Assembly: GCA_023388675.1 (NCBI GenBank)
Contig: JAEWFU010000438.1
Coordinates: 1 to 7,722 of the forward strand
DNA: 7,722 bases
From: Pseudomonadota bacterium
GTDB taxonomy: Bacteria > Pseudomonadota > Alphaproteobacteria > Rhizobiales > Rhizobiaceae
Reading direction: 5' to 3'
Below are positions 1-7,250 of the stretch, in pieces; positions within the stretch are counted from its first letter, which is position 1, and each line of letters starts with the position of its first letter. A program made the position numbers and the translations under genes. The notes beneath the pieces were generated by a model, which was not told where the DNA came from, searched no databases, and saw nothing but the letters and a program-made list of their open reading frames with translations.

Positions 1-126
1 GGCTCGACCGTCATCGGCCCGATGCTGGTCGGCCTCAACAAGCCGGTCCAGATCGTATCGCTGAACGCCAAGGACTCCGACATCGTCAACATGGCTGCCA
101 TCTCCGCCTACAGCGCGGGGGCATAG
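1..126 (+). CDS. maeB: NADP-dependent malic enzyme, C-terminal end (partial)
   Basis: This is the last 41 codons, open at the left edge and ending in TAG. The visible tail carries IGPMLVGLNKPVQIVSL followed by KDSDIVNMAAISAY. This is characteristic of the C-terminal phosphotransacetylase-like domain of large, bacterial MaeB-type malic enzymes, which convert malate to pyruvate and CO2 with reduction of NADP (or NAD) in the cytosol. In those enzymes the PTA-like domain is regulatory rather than catalytic. Only this domain end is visible, so cofactor preference (Tme-type versus Dme-type in rhizobia) cannot be decided here, and a stand-alone phosphate acetyltransferase is a less likely alternative. 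A terminator hairpin follows 13 bases after the stop codon. The next gene is convergent, so this is the end of its transcription unit. Confidence 0.8.
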   Translation, partial: GSTVIGPMLVGLNKPVQIVSLNAKDSDIVNMAAISAYSAGA

Positions 127-139
127 ACCGGACCGGCGA

Positions 140-170
140 CGCATCGGGCGTGATTGCGCCCGATGCGGTT
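140..170 (+). terminator. Rho-independent terminator of the malic enzyme gene
   Basis: An 11-bp perfect GC-rich stem (140-150 pairing with 157-167) has a 6-base loop (151-156). On the plus strand it is followed by the T-rich run GTTCTT. It lies between two convergent genes. On the minus strand no T-run follows the stem, so it should terminate the malic enzyme transcript better than the regulator transcript. The T-run is short, so efficiency is inferred. Confidence 0.7.
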
Positions 171-172
171 CT

Positions 173-943
173 TCAGCCGTGCCTGGCGACCCAGCTCTTC
201 ATCGCAGCCGTCAGGTAGTCGGTCAGCCCTTCTGCGATAGCTTCATATCGCGCCCTGAAGTCGGGATGCATGTAGATGTCAGCCAACCCGGCATAAGCCT
301 GCGGCGGGCAATCGCGGTTCCAGCTCTCGGCAACCCATTTGCGGTGACGCTCGATGACCGGCTCAAGTGCAGCCCCCTGCGGCGGCACACCGCTACGCAG
401 CGCATCGGCGAACGCATCCTCGATCTCCTTCAGTTCACCCATCCGCGCTGCACGTCCCGCCTCCGTCAGTTCAGCCATCGCAGGCCGTGCGGCTTCGATA
501 GCCGACTCCATCTCCGGCCCGTATCTGTCCACCAGCCACTGCTCGTGGCGGGCCTGGGTCTCCGGCGAAACCACGCCGGAATAAAGTTCCGCGTCTTTCA
601 TGGCGCGCTTTCCTTTCAGGCTTGCGATCGTCCGGTCGATTGTCCTGACCATGCCGGCGTAGCGTTTCGCCTGCTGCTGCAGGTGTTCGCGCTGGGCCTG
701 CAGCACCTTCAACCGGTCGAAATCCGGTGCATCAAGCACCGTGGCGATTTCAGCAAGCGGCATCGACAATTCGCGATGAATGAGAATCTGCTGCAAGCGC
801 AGCAATTCGTCTTCGCCGTAGTGGCGATAGCCATTGCCGGCGACGAAGGCGGGTTTCAGGAGCCCTATCTCATCGTAGTGATGGAGCGTGCGCACCGAGA
901 CGCCCGCCACTTTCGCCAGCCGCTTGACCGTATACGTCTTCAT
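173..943 (-). CDS. MerR family transcriptional regulator with TipAS-type ligand-binding domain
   Basis: A 256-residue regulator. Residues 1-70 form a MerR winged helix-turn-helix (VKRLAKVAGVSVRTLHHYDE then IGLLKP and a GYRHYGEDEL wing). Residues 75-112 are a long dimerisation helix rich in Leu, Gln and Arg. Residues 120-250 match the TipAS/antibiotic-recognition type, with a conserved Trp-rich stretch and AGLADIYMHPDFRARYE near 217-233. The family bends DNA to activate promoters with long spacers, and TipAS domains bind drug-like or peptide ligands. Cys212 sits just before the conserved segment, in the region where TipAL carries its thiostrepton-reactive Cys; the equivalence is from memory. 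ATG at 943 is chosen because MKTYTVKRLAKVAGV is the normal MerR start and an MerR-type promoter lies 27 bases upstream. The longer open frame to 1276 would run through the upstream gene. The ribosome site is weak (GTGGAA). No obvious target gene other than itself lies nearby. Ligand unknown. Confidence 0.93.
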   Translation of the reverse strand: MKTYTVKRLAKVAGVSVRTLHHYDEIGLLKPAFVAGNGYRHYGEDELLRLQQILIHRELSMPLAEIATVLDAPDFDRLKVLQAQREHLQQQAKRYAGMVRTIDRTIASLKGKRAMKDAELYSGVVSPETQARHEQWLVDRYGPEMESAIEAARPAMAELTEAGRAARMGELKEIEDAFADALRSGVPPQGAALEPVIERHRKWVAESWNRDCPPQAYAGLADIYMHPDFRARYEAIAEGLTDYLTAAMKSWVARHG

Positions 944-969
944 CGCCGTTCCACTTGCTCGAGGTTGGG

Positions 970-1000
970 CAGATAGCCCCTCACGCAGCGTGAGGGTCAA
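970..1000 (-). promoter_or_regulatory. MerR-type promoter/operator of the regulator gene
   Basis: Read on the minus strand: -35 TTGACC (1000-995), a 19-base spacer (994-976), and -10 TATCTG (975-970). A perfect inverted repeat, CCCTCACGC and GCGTGAGGG around one central base (978-996), starts in the -35 box and fills most of the spacer. A 19-bp spacer with a dyad between the boxes is the hallmark of promoters activated by MerR proteins. The CCTCACG/CGTGAGG arms resemble what I recall of the tipA operator. It lies 27 bases upstream of the MerR start codon, implying autoregulation and a leader of about 20 bases. Confidence 0.8.
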
Positions 1001-1043
1001 GCGTGCGGCACGAGACCAATTTGAGCGCGTCTGGGGAGGAATA

Positions 1044-1394
1044 TCAGCCTGCCGAAAGCGAAGCGGCCAGCCGCTTCGGCGCCTTCTGCAGCCATGCCGC
1101 GCGCAGCCTATGCGCCAGTTCCTCGTCGGATATGAAGCGGATGCGCACCAGCATCGCCGGCCAGCCGCTATAGTGAGGTGTTTCGAAATAGAGGTCGGGT
1201 GCCGCTTCGAGCAGCATCTCCTTCTCGTCGAGCGCGACCATGACGACGACGGTGTCTGCGTCCTTGACCCGGGCAAAGCCCTTGCCGCGCACTTTCAGCG
1301 CGGGGGTGCCGTACCATTCGCCGGCGTCGACCTCCGGTAGGGCGGACGCCGACCGCTGGAGGCGCTCGAAGGCAAAGGCAAGATCGCCGAACAT
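1044..1394 (-). CDS. MmcQ/YjbR family protein
   Basis: A 116-residue protein with the full length typical of the MmcQ/YjbR (CyaY-like fold) family. Recognisable pieces are the N-terminal helix with ALPEVDAGEWYGTPALKVRGKGF (residues 18-40, split here by its turn), the strand VVVMVALDEKEMLL, the segment APDLYFETPHYSGWPAMLVR (65-84), and the ISDEELAHRLRAAWLQKAPKR C-terminal helix. The family is widespread and sometimes called DNA-binding on structural grounds, but the biochemical role is not established. It is not an enzyme I can assign. The start at 1394 fits family length; no clear Shine-Dalgarno is seen. It lies 74 bases after olsB and 100 bases before the MerR gene, same strand. It could be read through from olsB or from a weak promoter in the gap (TTGGCA-18-TTGTAG). 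Confidence 0.85.
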   Translation of the reverse strand: MFGDLAFAFERLQRSASALPEVDAGEWYGTPALKVRGKGFARVKDADTVVVMVALDEKEMLLEAAPDLYFETPHYSGWPAMLVRIRFISDEELAHRLRAAWLQKAPKRLAASLSAG

Positions 1395-1462
1395 GACGGC
1401 AGCATGCGCGGATGCGCGCGTGGCTACAAGCGCTCCGTCACCGCATCTGCCAAAGGTTGACA

Positions 1463-1477
1463 GCCGCCTCAGGCGGC
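1463..1477 (-). terminator. Short hairpin over the olsB stop codon
   Basis: GCCGCC and GGCGGC form a 6-bp all-GC stem with the olsB stop codon TGA as its three-base loop. No T-run follows on the minus strand. It could be a weak attenuator or simply a by-product of the Ala-Ala C-terminal codons (GCC GCC), so confidence as a functional terminator is low. Confidence 0.2.
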
Positions 1478-2347
1478 GAAACGCTGCGCCTCTGCGCCGT
1501 AATAGTTGATGTAGCGCGCGGAGATCGTCTCGACCGGCAGGACGATGAAGACGTCCGTGGTGCCGAAATCGTGATCGATCACGCAACCGTCGCCGATCTT
1601 GGCGCCGAGCCGCAGATAACCCTTGATCAGCGGCGGCATCGCGGTCAGCGCCGAGCGCGCGTTCACCGCCTCGGCCGGCATCAGATCCATCGGATGATGG
1701 CGTCTTGCCACTGCCGATACGCGCCAGTCGCCCTCCGCACCGCAATTATGGGCAAGGAACGACAGCGCCTCGGCATGCGCTGCCGGTACGGTGCCGTGAA
1801 AGGACGCGCACCCGGTCATGACGCCGATATCGTAATGGTTCACGTAGGCCCAGATGCCCTGCCACAGCAGCTCGATCGTACGCTTGGAGCGGTAGTCGGG
1901 CAGAACGCAGGAACGGCCAAGCTCCAGGAAGCGCAGATTGGGGTGACGCGACACCAGCTTGTCGAGCTCGAACTCGTCGCTCGAATAGAAGCCGCCGGCC
2001 GCGAATGCGCTTTCCTGGCGCAGCAGCCGGTAGGTGCCGACGATCCGGCGATGGTCCGGCCCCTCGAGCGACATGTCCATGACCAGCAGGTGGTCGCAAA
2101 CATCGTCGAAGCGGTCGGCGTCGCGCCGGTCCTGCATGCCCGCGACATCCGCGCGGTTGCCGAGTTCTTCCCGGAAGACGCGATAGCGCACTTCCTGCGC
2201 AGCCTCGATCTCGGCAAGGCTGCATGCAAGGCGCACCACCATCGTGCCGATTCGGCCCAGCGGCTGTCCGGCCAGCAGGGCACGGCCCTTGGCGCCCTGC
2301 CCGGCAAGGCAATTGCTTGCAGCACGTTCGGTCATGGCATCCTGCAT
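1469..2347 (-). CDS. olsB: L-ornithine N(alpha)-acyltransferase (lyso-ornithine lipid synthase) OlsB
   Basis: A 292-residue member of the GNAT-fold, autoinducer-synthase-like acyltransferases. OlsB transfers a 3-hydroxyacyl group from acyl carrier protein to the alpha-amino group of ornithine, the first step of ornithine-lipid synthesis. OlsA then adds the second acyl chain; no olsA is in this window. Diagnostic stretches are QEVRYRVFREELG (51-63), RIVGTYRLLR (101-110), LELGRSCVLPDYRSKRTIEL (141-160, cofactor-loop region), MTGCASFHGT (177-186), PPLIKGYLRLGAKIG (238-252) and DHDFGTTDVFIVLPVE (258-273). The start at 2347 is preferred over an in-frame codon at 2404 because AGGAG lies 8 bases upstream of it. 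The gene follows the hybrid kinase by 115 bases. Ornithine lipids are known to be phosphate-limitation lipids in rhizobia; no convincing Pho box is visible here. Confidence 0.95.
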   Translation of the reverse strand: MQDAMTERAASNCLAGQGAKGRALLAGQPLGRIGTMVVRLACSLAEIEAAQEVRYRVFREELGNRADVAGMQDRRDADRFDDVCDHLLVMDMSLEGPDHRRIVGTYRLLRQESAFAAGGFYSSDEFELDKLVSRHPNLRFLELGRSCVLPDYRSKRTIELLWQGIWAYVNHYDIGVMTGCASFHGTVPAAHAEALSFLAHNCGAEGDWRVSAVARRHHPMDLMPAEAVNARSALTAMPPLIKGYLRLGAKIGDGCVIDHDFGTTDVFIVLPVETISARYINYYGAEAQRFAA

Positions 2348-2442
2348 GGCTGATTCTCCTCGCTGCAGCCACTGATCTGTCGAGGCTATACGGACAGACT
2401 GCAACAGGACTGTGACCTATTCCACCCCTCGGCCACGACAGG

Positions 2443-2458
2443 CCGGCTAATTAGCCGG
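2443..2458. repeat. Perfect 16-bp palindrome downstream of the hybrid kinase gene
   Basis: CCGGCTAATTAGCCGG is fully self-complementary and begins 4 bases past the kinase stop codon. As RNA it gives a 6-bp GC-rich stem with an AATT loop, without a following T-run on the minus strand. It may be a weak terminator or mRNA-end stabiliser for the kinase, or a protein-binding dyad upstream of olsB. The sequence alone does not decide. Confidence 0.4.
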
Positions 2459-2462
2459 AGAC

Positions 2463-4754
2463 TCATGTTCTTGTGTGGCTGTCCACCGCGTCCGCTATCG
2501 TGACCGGATCGACCGGTTTGGTGAGGAAGCCGGTGGCTCCATGGGCGATGACCCCATGGCGCGTCTTTTCCTGGCTATCGGCGGAGAGCACGAGAATCGG
2601 CACGGCAGGAAGTCCCTTCGCCTCCTCGTGCTTGCGGATGTGCGCAATGGCGTCGAGCCCGTCCATTACCGGCATATGCAGGTCCATCAGCACGATGTCG
2701 TAGGTATGCGCGCTGCGCGGCGCTGTCAGCGCCTCGACGGCCGCCTTGCCGTTGCGTACCACCTCGACCCGATGCCCGGCCTTTTCGAGTGCCGAGCGCG
2801 CAAGCAGTGCGTTGATCTCGTTGTCCTCGGCGATGAGTATGCTGCGCGAGCGCGAAGCCTGGCTGCGTTGACGCCCGGCGGTATCGCTTTGACCGCCGGG
2901 AGCGGCAGGCCTGGACGGTGAGGCGAGGAGTACGCGCAGCAGCGTCTCGCCGCGCACGGGCCGCGCGAGGAAGGTGTTGTAGCCGCTTGCCCGGTATTCG
3001 GCGAGCTGGCCGCGATCCGTCGGCGCTATCAACGTAATGGCCTCTGCCGGGTTGACGCCCGCCTTATGCAATCTCTTGAGCAGCCGGCCGTCGACACGCT
3101 CCAGCGACGCATCCACCAGCACCACGTTGTAGCCCTGACCATGAGCGCGCGCCGCCGCTGCCGCCTCCTCGACCGTGCGGGCGATTTCGGCCAATCCGGC
3201 GTGCGCCGCGATCGTGCGGGCAATCCCCTCGGCCTCCATGAGATTGCCGGAGATGATGACCGCCCGGCAGCCCGAAAGAGCGCGCTCGAAGTCGATCGGC
3301 CTCTCGACGGCATCCACGACCGGCAGGAGGATGGTGAATTCGGAGCCTTCACCCTGCTCGCCCTCGACATCGATCGAACCGCCCATCGCCTCGACGATAC
3401 GCCGCGAAATCGCCAGGCCGAGGCCCGCGCCGCCATGACGCCGTGTCGATGTTCCGTCGCCCTGCTCGAATTCGTTGAAAATGCGGTCGATGTCCTTCTT
3501 CCGGAGTCCGGGGCCGGTATCGGCAACGGAAATGCGCAGCCGCCGCCCCGGTTCCGTATCGTATATGTCGACGCTGACCAGCACGCCGCCGGCTTCCGTG
3601 AACTTGACCGCGTTGCCCACGACATTGAGCAGTACCTGCCTGAGACGACCGGGATCGGCGGAGATGAGTTCGGGAACGTCCGGCGCGATATGGCAGCCGA
3701 GCCCTATGCCCTTGCCATAGGCGCGCGGCGCCATCAGCTCGACCACGTTCTCGACCAGTTCGCGCGGACTCACCGGCTGGGGCTCCATGTCGAAGCGGCC
3801 GACTTCGATCTTCGAATAGTCGAGCAGATCCTCGATCAGCGCCAGCAGCGCGGAAGCGGAGGTGGAAACCGCCGCAACGTAGGTCTGCTGTTCGGGCATC
3901 AGCTTCGTGTCGGCCAGCAGCTTGGCCATGCCCATAATGCCGTTCATCGGCGTGCGGATCTCGTGGCTGACGGTCGCCAGGAAGCGCGACTTCGCCTGGT
4001 TGGCCGACTCGGCGCGCTCGCGCGCGTTGATGAGCGCCGTCTCCGCGCGCTTGCGGGCCGTGATGTCGCGGGCGATGGCGCGATGCGAAACGGCGTTGTT
4101 CTCCTTGTCCCGCACCGAGAGCTCGATCCAGGAAAACCAGCGCACGCCCGACTCCGTCCGGATCGCCACGTCGGCGGAACTCAGGCATTCGCCGTCGGCG
4201 AAGGCGCCGTCCGGCACCACACCGATGTCGATACCGAGCTCCAGCAGCTTTCGGCCTGCGAGCGCTTCCGGCTTGCAGCCAAGCATGTCGGACAGGACCC
4301 GGTTGGCGTAGACGATGCGTCCCTCCCGATCCCGATGGACGACGATGTCGCCCAGCGCATCGATCAGCCCGTGAAAGTGCTCCTCGCTTTCCTGAAGCTC
4401 CCACATGCGGTCCGCGAGGCTTTCGATCTCCTCGCGGCTGCGGCTGACGTTCTCGTCCAGCAGTGACGTCAGCCGGCTCTCCTTGCGCATCCCGCGGATC
4501 TGCATCACCAGCGCCGCAAGGCCGATCAGGAGGAGCCCGCCCGTGACGATCAGCGAGGAACCCGTGAGGTGAGCCACGCCGGCAAGCGACAGCAACGCCA
4601 CGACAAGGGCCGGTCGCCCCAGCGAACGCCGCCAGCGAGGCGCAGGCGCATCCGGCGCCAGAGGCGGCGGGCTTACGCGCAGGCGCGCAGGCGCAGCGAC
4701 CTTTTCGGGCTCCGCTTCCGCTGCCGTCTCGAACTGGTTCTGCTCCACCGTCAT
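2463..4754 (-). CDS. Membrane-bound PAS hybrid sensor histidine kinase with pseudo-receiver and receiver
   Basis: A 763-residue two-component hybrid kinase. Order: basic, Pro/Ala-rich cytosolic N-terminus (1-45); two membrane helices (about 47-63 and 66-85) with almost no periplasmic loop; coiled-coil linker (90-125); PAS (about 126-238); HisKA with phospho-acceptor His264 in [12 protein letters not shown]; HATPase (about 362-478) with N-box Asn377/Asn381, G1 box DTGPG (412-416) and G2 box GAGLGLAIS; a degenerate receiver (about 495-610); and a canonical receiver (638-760) with acidic pair Glu643/Asp644, phospho-acceptor Asp691 in [11 protein letters not shown], Ser724 and Lys746. The first receiver keeps a candidate Asp548 but lacks the acidic pair (SG at 502-503) and has Arg598 for the conserved Lys. 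No Hpt domain, so an external phosphotransfer protein is expected. The tiny loop suggests cytosolic or membrane-state sensing through PAS. ATG 4754 is the only sensible start, with no clear Shine-Dalgarno. Signal and output are unknown. Confidence 0.95.
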   Translation of the reverse strand: MTVEQNQFETAAEAEPEKVAAPARLRVSPPPLAPDAPAPRWRRSLGRPALVVALLSLAGVAHLTGSSLIVTGGLLLIGLAALVMQIRGMRKESRLTSLLDENVSRSREEIESLADRMWELQESEEHFHGLIDALGDIVVHRDREGRIVYANRVLSDMLGCKPEALAGRKLLELGIDIGVVPDGAFADGECLSSADVAIRTESGVRWFSWIELSVRDKENNAVSHRAIARDITARKRAETALINARERAESANQAKSRFLATVSHEIRTPMNGIMGMAKLLADTKLMPEQQTYVAAVSTSASALLALIEDLLDYSKIEVGRFDMEPQPVSPRELVENVVELMAPRAYGKGIGLGCHIAPDVPELISADPGRLRQVLLNVVGNAVKFTEAGGVLVSVDIYDTEPGRRLRISVADTGPGLRKKDIDRIFNEFEQGDGTSTRRHGGAGLGLAISRRIVEAMGGSIDVEGEQGEGSEFTILLPVVDAVERPIDFERALSGCRAVIISGNLMEAEGIARTIAAHAGLAEIARTVEEAAAAARAHGQGYNVVLVDASLERVDGRLLKRLHKAGVNPAEAITLIAPTDRGQLAEYRASGYNTFLARPVRGETLLRVLLASPSRPAAPGGQSDTAGRQRSQASRSRSILIAEDNEINALLARSALEKAGHRVEVVRNGKAAVEALTAPRSAHTYDIVLMDLHMPVMDGLDAIAHIRKHEEAKGLPAVPILVLSADSQEKTRHGVIAHGATGFLTKPVDPVTIADAVDSHTRT

Positions 4755-4796
4755 CGTTGTGGACGATAGCGAAGAAGGCTTAGGGAAGCTTTTGAC

Positions 4797-4820
4797 CGTT
4801 CGCTACAATTTTAGCGAGCG
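4797..4820. repeat. Imperfect inverted repeat between the reductase and kinase genes
   Basis: CGTTCGCTA and TAGCGAGCG flank a 6-base AT-rich centre, with eight of nine positions complementary; the ninth is a G-T pair in plus-strand RNA and a C-A mismatch in minus-strand RNA. It lies 8 bases past the reductase stop codon and 42 bases before the kinase start. It could be a weak 3'-end hairpin for the reductase or an operator for the kinase gene. No T-run follows on the minus strand. Confidence 0.3.
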
Positions 4821-4828
4821 GTGTGCCT

Positions 4829-5818
4829 CTACATCTCGATGACCAGCCGGCCCCTCACCTTGCCCGCCACGATGTCGTGGGCGGCATTGACGATCGCGTC
4901 GAAGGGCATCAGCGTCGACAGGGCCGTCAGCTTGCCGTGGTCGAGGTCCTGTTCGATACGGCGCCAGGCCTCCAACCGGATCTCGCGCGGCGCCATCACG
5001 GAATCGACGCCCAGCAGGGAAACGCCTCTCAGGATGAACGGCGCAACGCTACCGGGCAGGTCCATGCCGCCGGCGAGACCGCAAGCCGCCACCGCGCCGC
5101 CATAGGCCGTCATCGACAGCACGTTGGCCAGCGTGTTGCTGCCCACCGCATCGATGCCGCCCGCCCAGCGCTCCTTGGCGAGCGGTTTTGCCGGCGCTTC
5201 CAGTTCCTCGCGGGCAATGACTTCCGCCGCGCCCAGCTCCTTCAGGAATCCCGCTTCCGCCGGCCGCCCCGTGGAAGCGATGACGTGATAACCGAGTTTT
5301 GAAAGCACCGACACCGCAACCGAACCGACGCCGCCGGCAGCACCCGTGACGACGACCGGTCCCCGCTCCGGCGTGATGCCGTGCCGCTGGAGCGCCATCA
5401 CGCACAGCATCGCCGTATAGCCTGCCGTACCGACGGCCATCGCGTCGACCGGCGTCATGGCCGCGGGCAGCGGCACCAGCCACTCGCCCTTGACCCGCGC
5501 CCGCCCGGCAAAGGCGCCGTGATGCGTTTCGCCGACGCCCCAGCCGTTGAGGATGACCCTGTCGCCGACCTTCCATTGCGCGTTGTCGGACGCAATCACC
5601 GTGCCGGCGAAGTCGATGCCAGGAACGAGCGGCCAGCGGCGGATGACAGGCGCCTTGCCGGTGATCGCCAGACCATCCTTGTAGTTGACGGTCGTCGCCT
5701 CCACGGCCACCGTGACGTCGCCGTCCATCAGCTCGTCCTCGCTGAGTTCCACCATGTCGACGGACTGGTTCTTGTTCTCGTCGCGCGAGACGAGCAGCGC
5801 CATGAACGTGTCGGACAT
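4829..5818 (-). CDS. acuI: Acrylyl-CoA reductase (NADPH), AcuI/YhdH-type MDR oxidoreductase
   Basis: A 329-residue zinc-independent medium-chain reductase, the usual length for the YhdH/AcuI group. The N-terminal catalytic domain carries [14 protein letters not shown] (42-55) and [11 protein letters not shown] (64-74), the group's signature, followed by [20 protein letters not shown] (85-104). The Rossmann segment is [18 protein letters not shown] (155-172), and the STGR turn at 182-185 fits NADPH binding. No catalytic zinc ligands are seen. AcuI reduces acryloyl-CoA to propionyl-CoA, detoxifying acryloyl-CoA made from dimethylsulfoniopropionate, 3-hydroxypropionate or related carbon sources. 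No DMSP-cleavage gene is nearby, so the substrate here is a family-based assignment and a general quinone-oxidoreductase role is possible. The start at 5818 has GGAGGA 8 bases upstream; an in-frame ATG-like extension to 5884 lacks family residues. It follows lspA by 69 bases. Confidence 0.9.
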   Translation of the reverse strand: MSDTFMALLVSRDENKNQSVDMVELSEDELMDGDVTVAVEATTVNYKDGLAITGKAPVIRRWPLVPGIDFAGTVIASDNAQWKVGDRVILNGWGVGETHHGAFAGRARVKGEWLVPLPAAMTPVDAMAVGTAGYTAMLCVMALQRHGITPERGPVVVTGAAGGVGSVAVSVLSKLGYHVIASTGRPAEAGFLKELGAAEVIAREELEAPAKPLAKERWAGGIDAVGSNTLANVLSMTAYGGAVAACGLAGGMDLPGSVAPFILRGVSLLGVDSVMAPREIRLEAWRRIEQDLDHGKLTALSTLMPFDAIVNAAHDIVAGKVRGRLVIEM

Positions 5819-5887
5819 GATGGCTTCCTCCGGGTGGCTGTTTCGGACGACTGTGGGGTGCCGCCGCGCGGAGGTCAACTGCACGGA

Positions 5888-6376
5888 TTATTGCGCGTTG
5901 CTGCCCCGCGAGCGCCGCCAGAGAATGAATTCCTGCAGGATCACCAGCGCGGCGCCCACGGAGATGAAGGCATCGGCAAGGTTGAAGATCGCGAAGGACC
6001 AGGTGGGCAGGTGGAAGAGCACATAATCGATGACATAGCCGTGCCAGACGCGATCGATCAGATTGCCGAGTGCGCCGCCGACGATGAGCGCGAAGCCGAG
6101 ACGGGCAAGGCGCTGGTTCTCATCCGTGCGCAGCGCGATCCACGTCACGATACCCACCACGCCCAGGGTCAGCACGATCAGCCCGACGCTGCCGAGGTCG
6201 GAAAACATCGAAAAGGCAATGCCGGTATTGTGGGTGCGGAAAAGCGCCAGAAACGGCAGCACGGGCACCTGCACGTGCATGGCAAGCTCCGTCTCGACCA
6301 GATATTTGATCCATTGATCGACGGCCACCGCGAGGATGACGACGGCGGCGTAAAATCCCCGGCTGTTGAAATTCAA
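5888..6376 (-). CDS. lspA: Lipoprotein signal peptidase (signal peptidase II)
   Basis: A 162-residue inner-membrane aspartyl protease that removes the signal peptide of diacylglyceryl-modified prolipoproteins. Four hydrophobic helices are visible (about 8-26, 62-82, 92-106, 133-152). Conserved family segments are DQWIK (Asp20), [12 protein letters not shown] (47-58), [10 protein letters not shown] (100-109), VIDYV with catalytic Asp117, and [11 protein letters not shown] with catalytic Asp135. The frame begins at TTG (6376-6374), whose bases overlap the TGA of the upstream methyltransferase (TTGA). AAAGGA 6 bases upstream supports this start; the next in-frame ATG, at codon 33, would remove the first helix and Asp20. 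The 4-base overlap implies translational coupling and moderate expression. The target of the antibiotic globomycin is this family. Confidence 0.96.
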   Translation of the reverse strand: MNFNSRGFYAAVVILAVAVDQWIKYLVETELAMHVQVPVLPFLALFRTHNTGIAFSMFSDLGSVGLIVLTLGVVGIVTWIALRTDENQRLARLGFALIVGGALGNLIDRVWHGYVIDYVLFHLPTWSFAIFNLADAFISVGAALVILQEFILWRRSRGSNAQ

Positions 6377-7221
6377 TTCTCGTCCTTTCCGACCGTCGGC
6401 AGGGCATGCCTGCGAATTTCGTAGAGGGCAACGCCGGTGGCCACTGCAAGGTTCAGCGAATCCGCACGACCTGTCTGCGGGATACGGATCAACGCGTCGC
6501 AGGCTGCGGCCAGTTCGTCGGGCAGGCCCTGCTGCTCGTTGCCCATCACCAGGACAACGGGACCTTTCGCATAGTCGACCGTGCGGTAGTCGACCGATCC
6601 CTTCAGATGAGTGCCGACGAAGGTCGCATCGACGCCCTTGCGCCAGGCCAAGAACGCCTCGACGCCGGCCCTTGCGACCGGAACCGCGAATACCGAGCCC
6701 ATCGTGGCGCGCACCGTTTCCACCGAAAACGGGTCGGTCGTCTCGCCGACCAGAATCACGCCTTTGGCGCCGACGGCATCGGCCGTGCGGATCACCGTGC
6801 CGAGATTGCCGGGGTCGCGCACGCGGTCCAGTGCGATCCAGACGTCGCCGTCAGCGGGGCGGATGTCCTTGAGCGCAGCCCAGCGCTGCTGGAACACGCC
6901 GACCACCATCTGCGGGTTGTCGCGCCGGGTGATGGCGCCCAGCACCTTCTCGCTCGCTTCCAGCACGAGACCGCCGGCGGCAACCGTGCGTGCGGCGATC
7001 TTCTCCACCGTCGGATTGCCGCGCTGCGCCTTGGCGAAGACCAGCGTGCGGATCGTCCAGCCGAGATCGAACGCGTCGATCACAAGCTTCAGCCCTTCCG
7101 CCATGAAGGCGTTCTCGCGGTCGCGGAACTTCTTCATCGTCAGGGCGCGGATGTCCTTGACGATGGGGTTCGAAAGGCTGGTGACCTCCTTCACCTGCCC
7201 GACACGCCGGTTGTCACTCAT
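6373..7221 (-). CDS. TrmH/SpoU-family RNA 2'-O-ribose methyltransferase
   Basis: A 282-residue SPOUT-class enzyme that transfers methyl from S-adenosylmethionine to a ribose 2'-OH in rRNA or tRNA. The N-terminal part (about 12-110) is the substrate-binding domain, opening with [20 protein letters not shown] and then [13 protein letters not shown]. The catalytic trefoil-knot domain follows, with motif 1 [19 protein letters not shown] (Asn139, Arg145), motif 2 [10 protein letters not shown] (Asn228, Glu229) and motif 3 ADSLNLAVA (Ser255, Asn257). The N-terminus looks more like the TsnR/YsgA type than classic RlmB, so the target nucleotide is not assigned. ATG 7221 has GGGAGGGG about 6 bases upstream. 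The leader contains a large hairpin repeat 29 bases before the start codon. Its stop overlaps the lspA start, forming a coupled pair. Confidence 0.93.
   Translation of the reverse strand: MSDNRRVGQVKEVTSLSNPIVKDIRALTMKKFRDRENAFMAEGLKLVIDAFDLGWTIRTLVFAKAQRGNPTVEKIAARTVAAGGLVLEASEKVLGAITRRDNPQMVVGVFQQRWAALKDIRPADGDVWIALDRVRDPGNLGTVIRTADAVGAKGVILVGETTDPFSVETVRATMGSVFAVPVARAGVEAFLAWRKGVDATFVGTHLKGSVDYRTVDYAKGPVVLVMGNEQQGLPDELAAACDALIRIPQTGRADSLNLAVATGVALYEIRRHALPTVGKDEN
6383..6388 (-). promoter_or_regulatory. Ribosome binding site supporting the TTG start of lspA
   Basis: AAAGGA on the minus strand lies 6 bases before the TTG codon at 6376, inside the last codons of the upstream methyltransferase gene. 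It decides the lspA start, since no ATG or GTG start keeps the first membrane helix. Confidence 0.65.
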
Positions 7222-7250
7222 GCCGCGCCCCTCCCGATGCGAAAGCGCCG

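Noticed and set aside
944..1276. An N-terminal extension of the MerR gene to 1276
   Set aside because: The extra 111 residues read out of frame through the MmcQ/YjbR gene and the promoter dyad, and have no family match.
3066..4466. A 466-codon open frame on the plus strand opposite the hybrid kinase
   Set aside because: It lies wholly antisense to a gene with full kinase motifs. Its translation is His/Arg/Asp-rich and low in recognisable motifs, typical of antisense frames in GC-rich DNA.
4792..4820. A plus-strand promoter-like TTGACC followed by AT-rich sequence in the reductase-kinase gap
   Set aside because: No plus-strand gene lies downstream and no good -10 box is found at 16-19 bases, so it is probably chance or part of the inverted repeat.
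5850..5878. A minus-strand promoter upstream of acuI (TTGACC, 17 bases, CACAGT)
   Set aside because: The -35 box is good but the -10 match is poor, so it is not called as a promoter.
5381..6424. A 347-codon plus-strand open frame across acuI and lspA
   Set aside because: It covers two well-supported minus-strand genes and the gap between them. The composition (His, Arg, Asp, Gln) is that of an antisense shadow.
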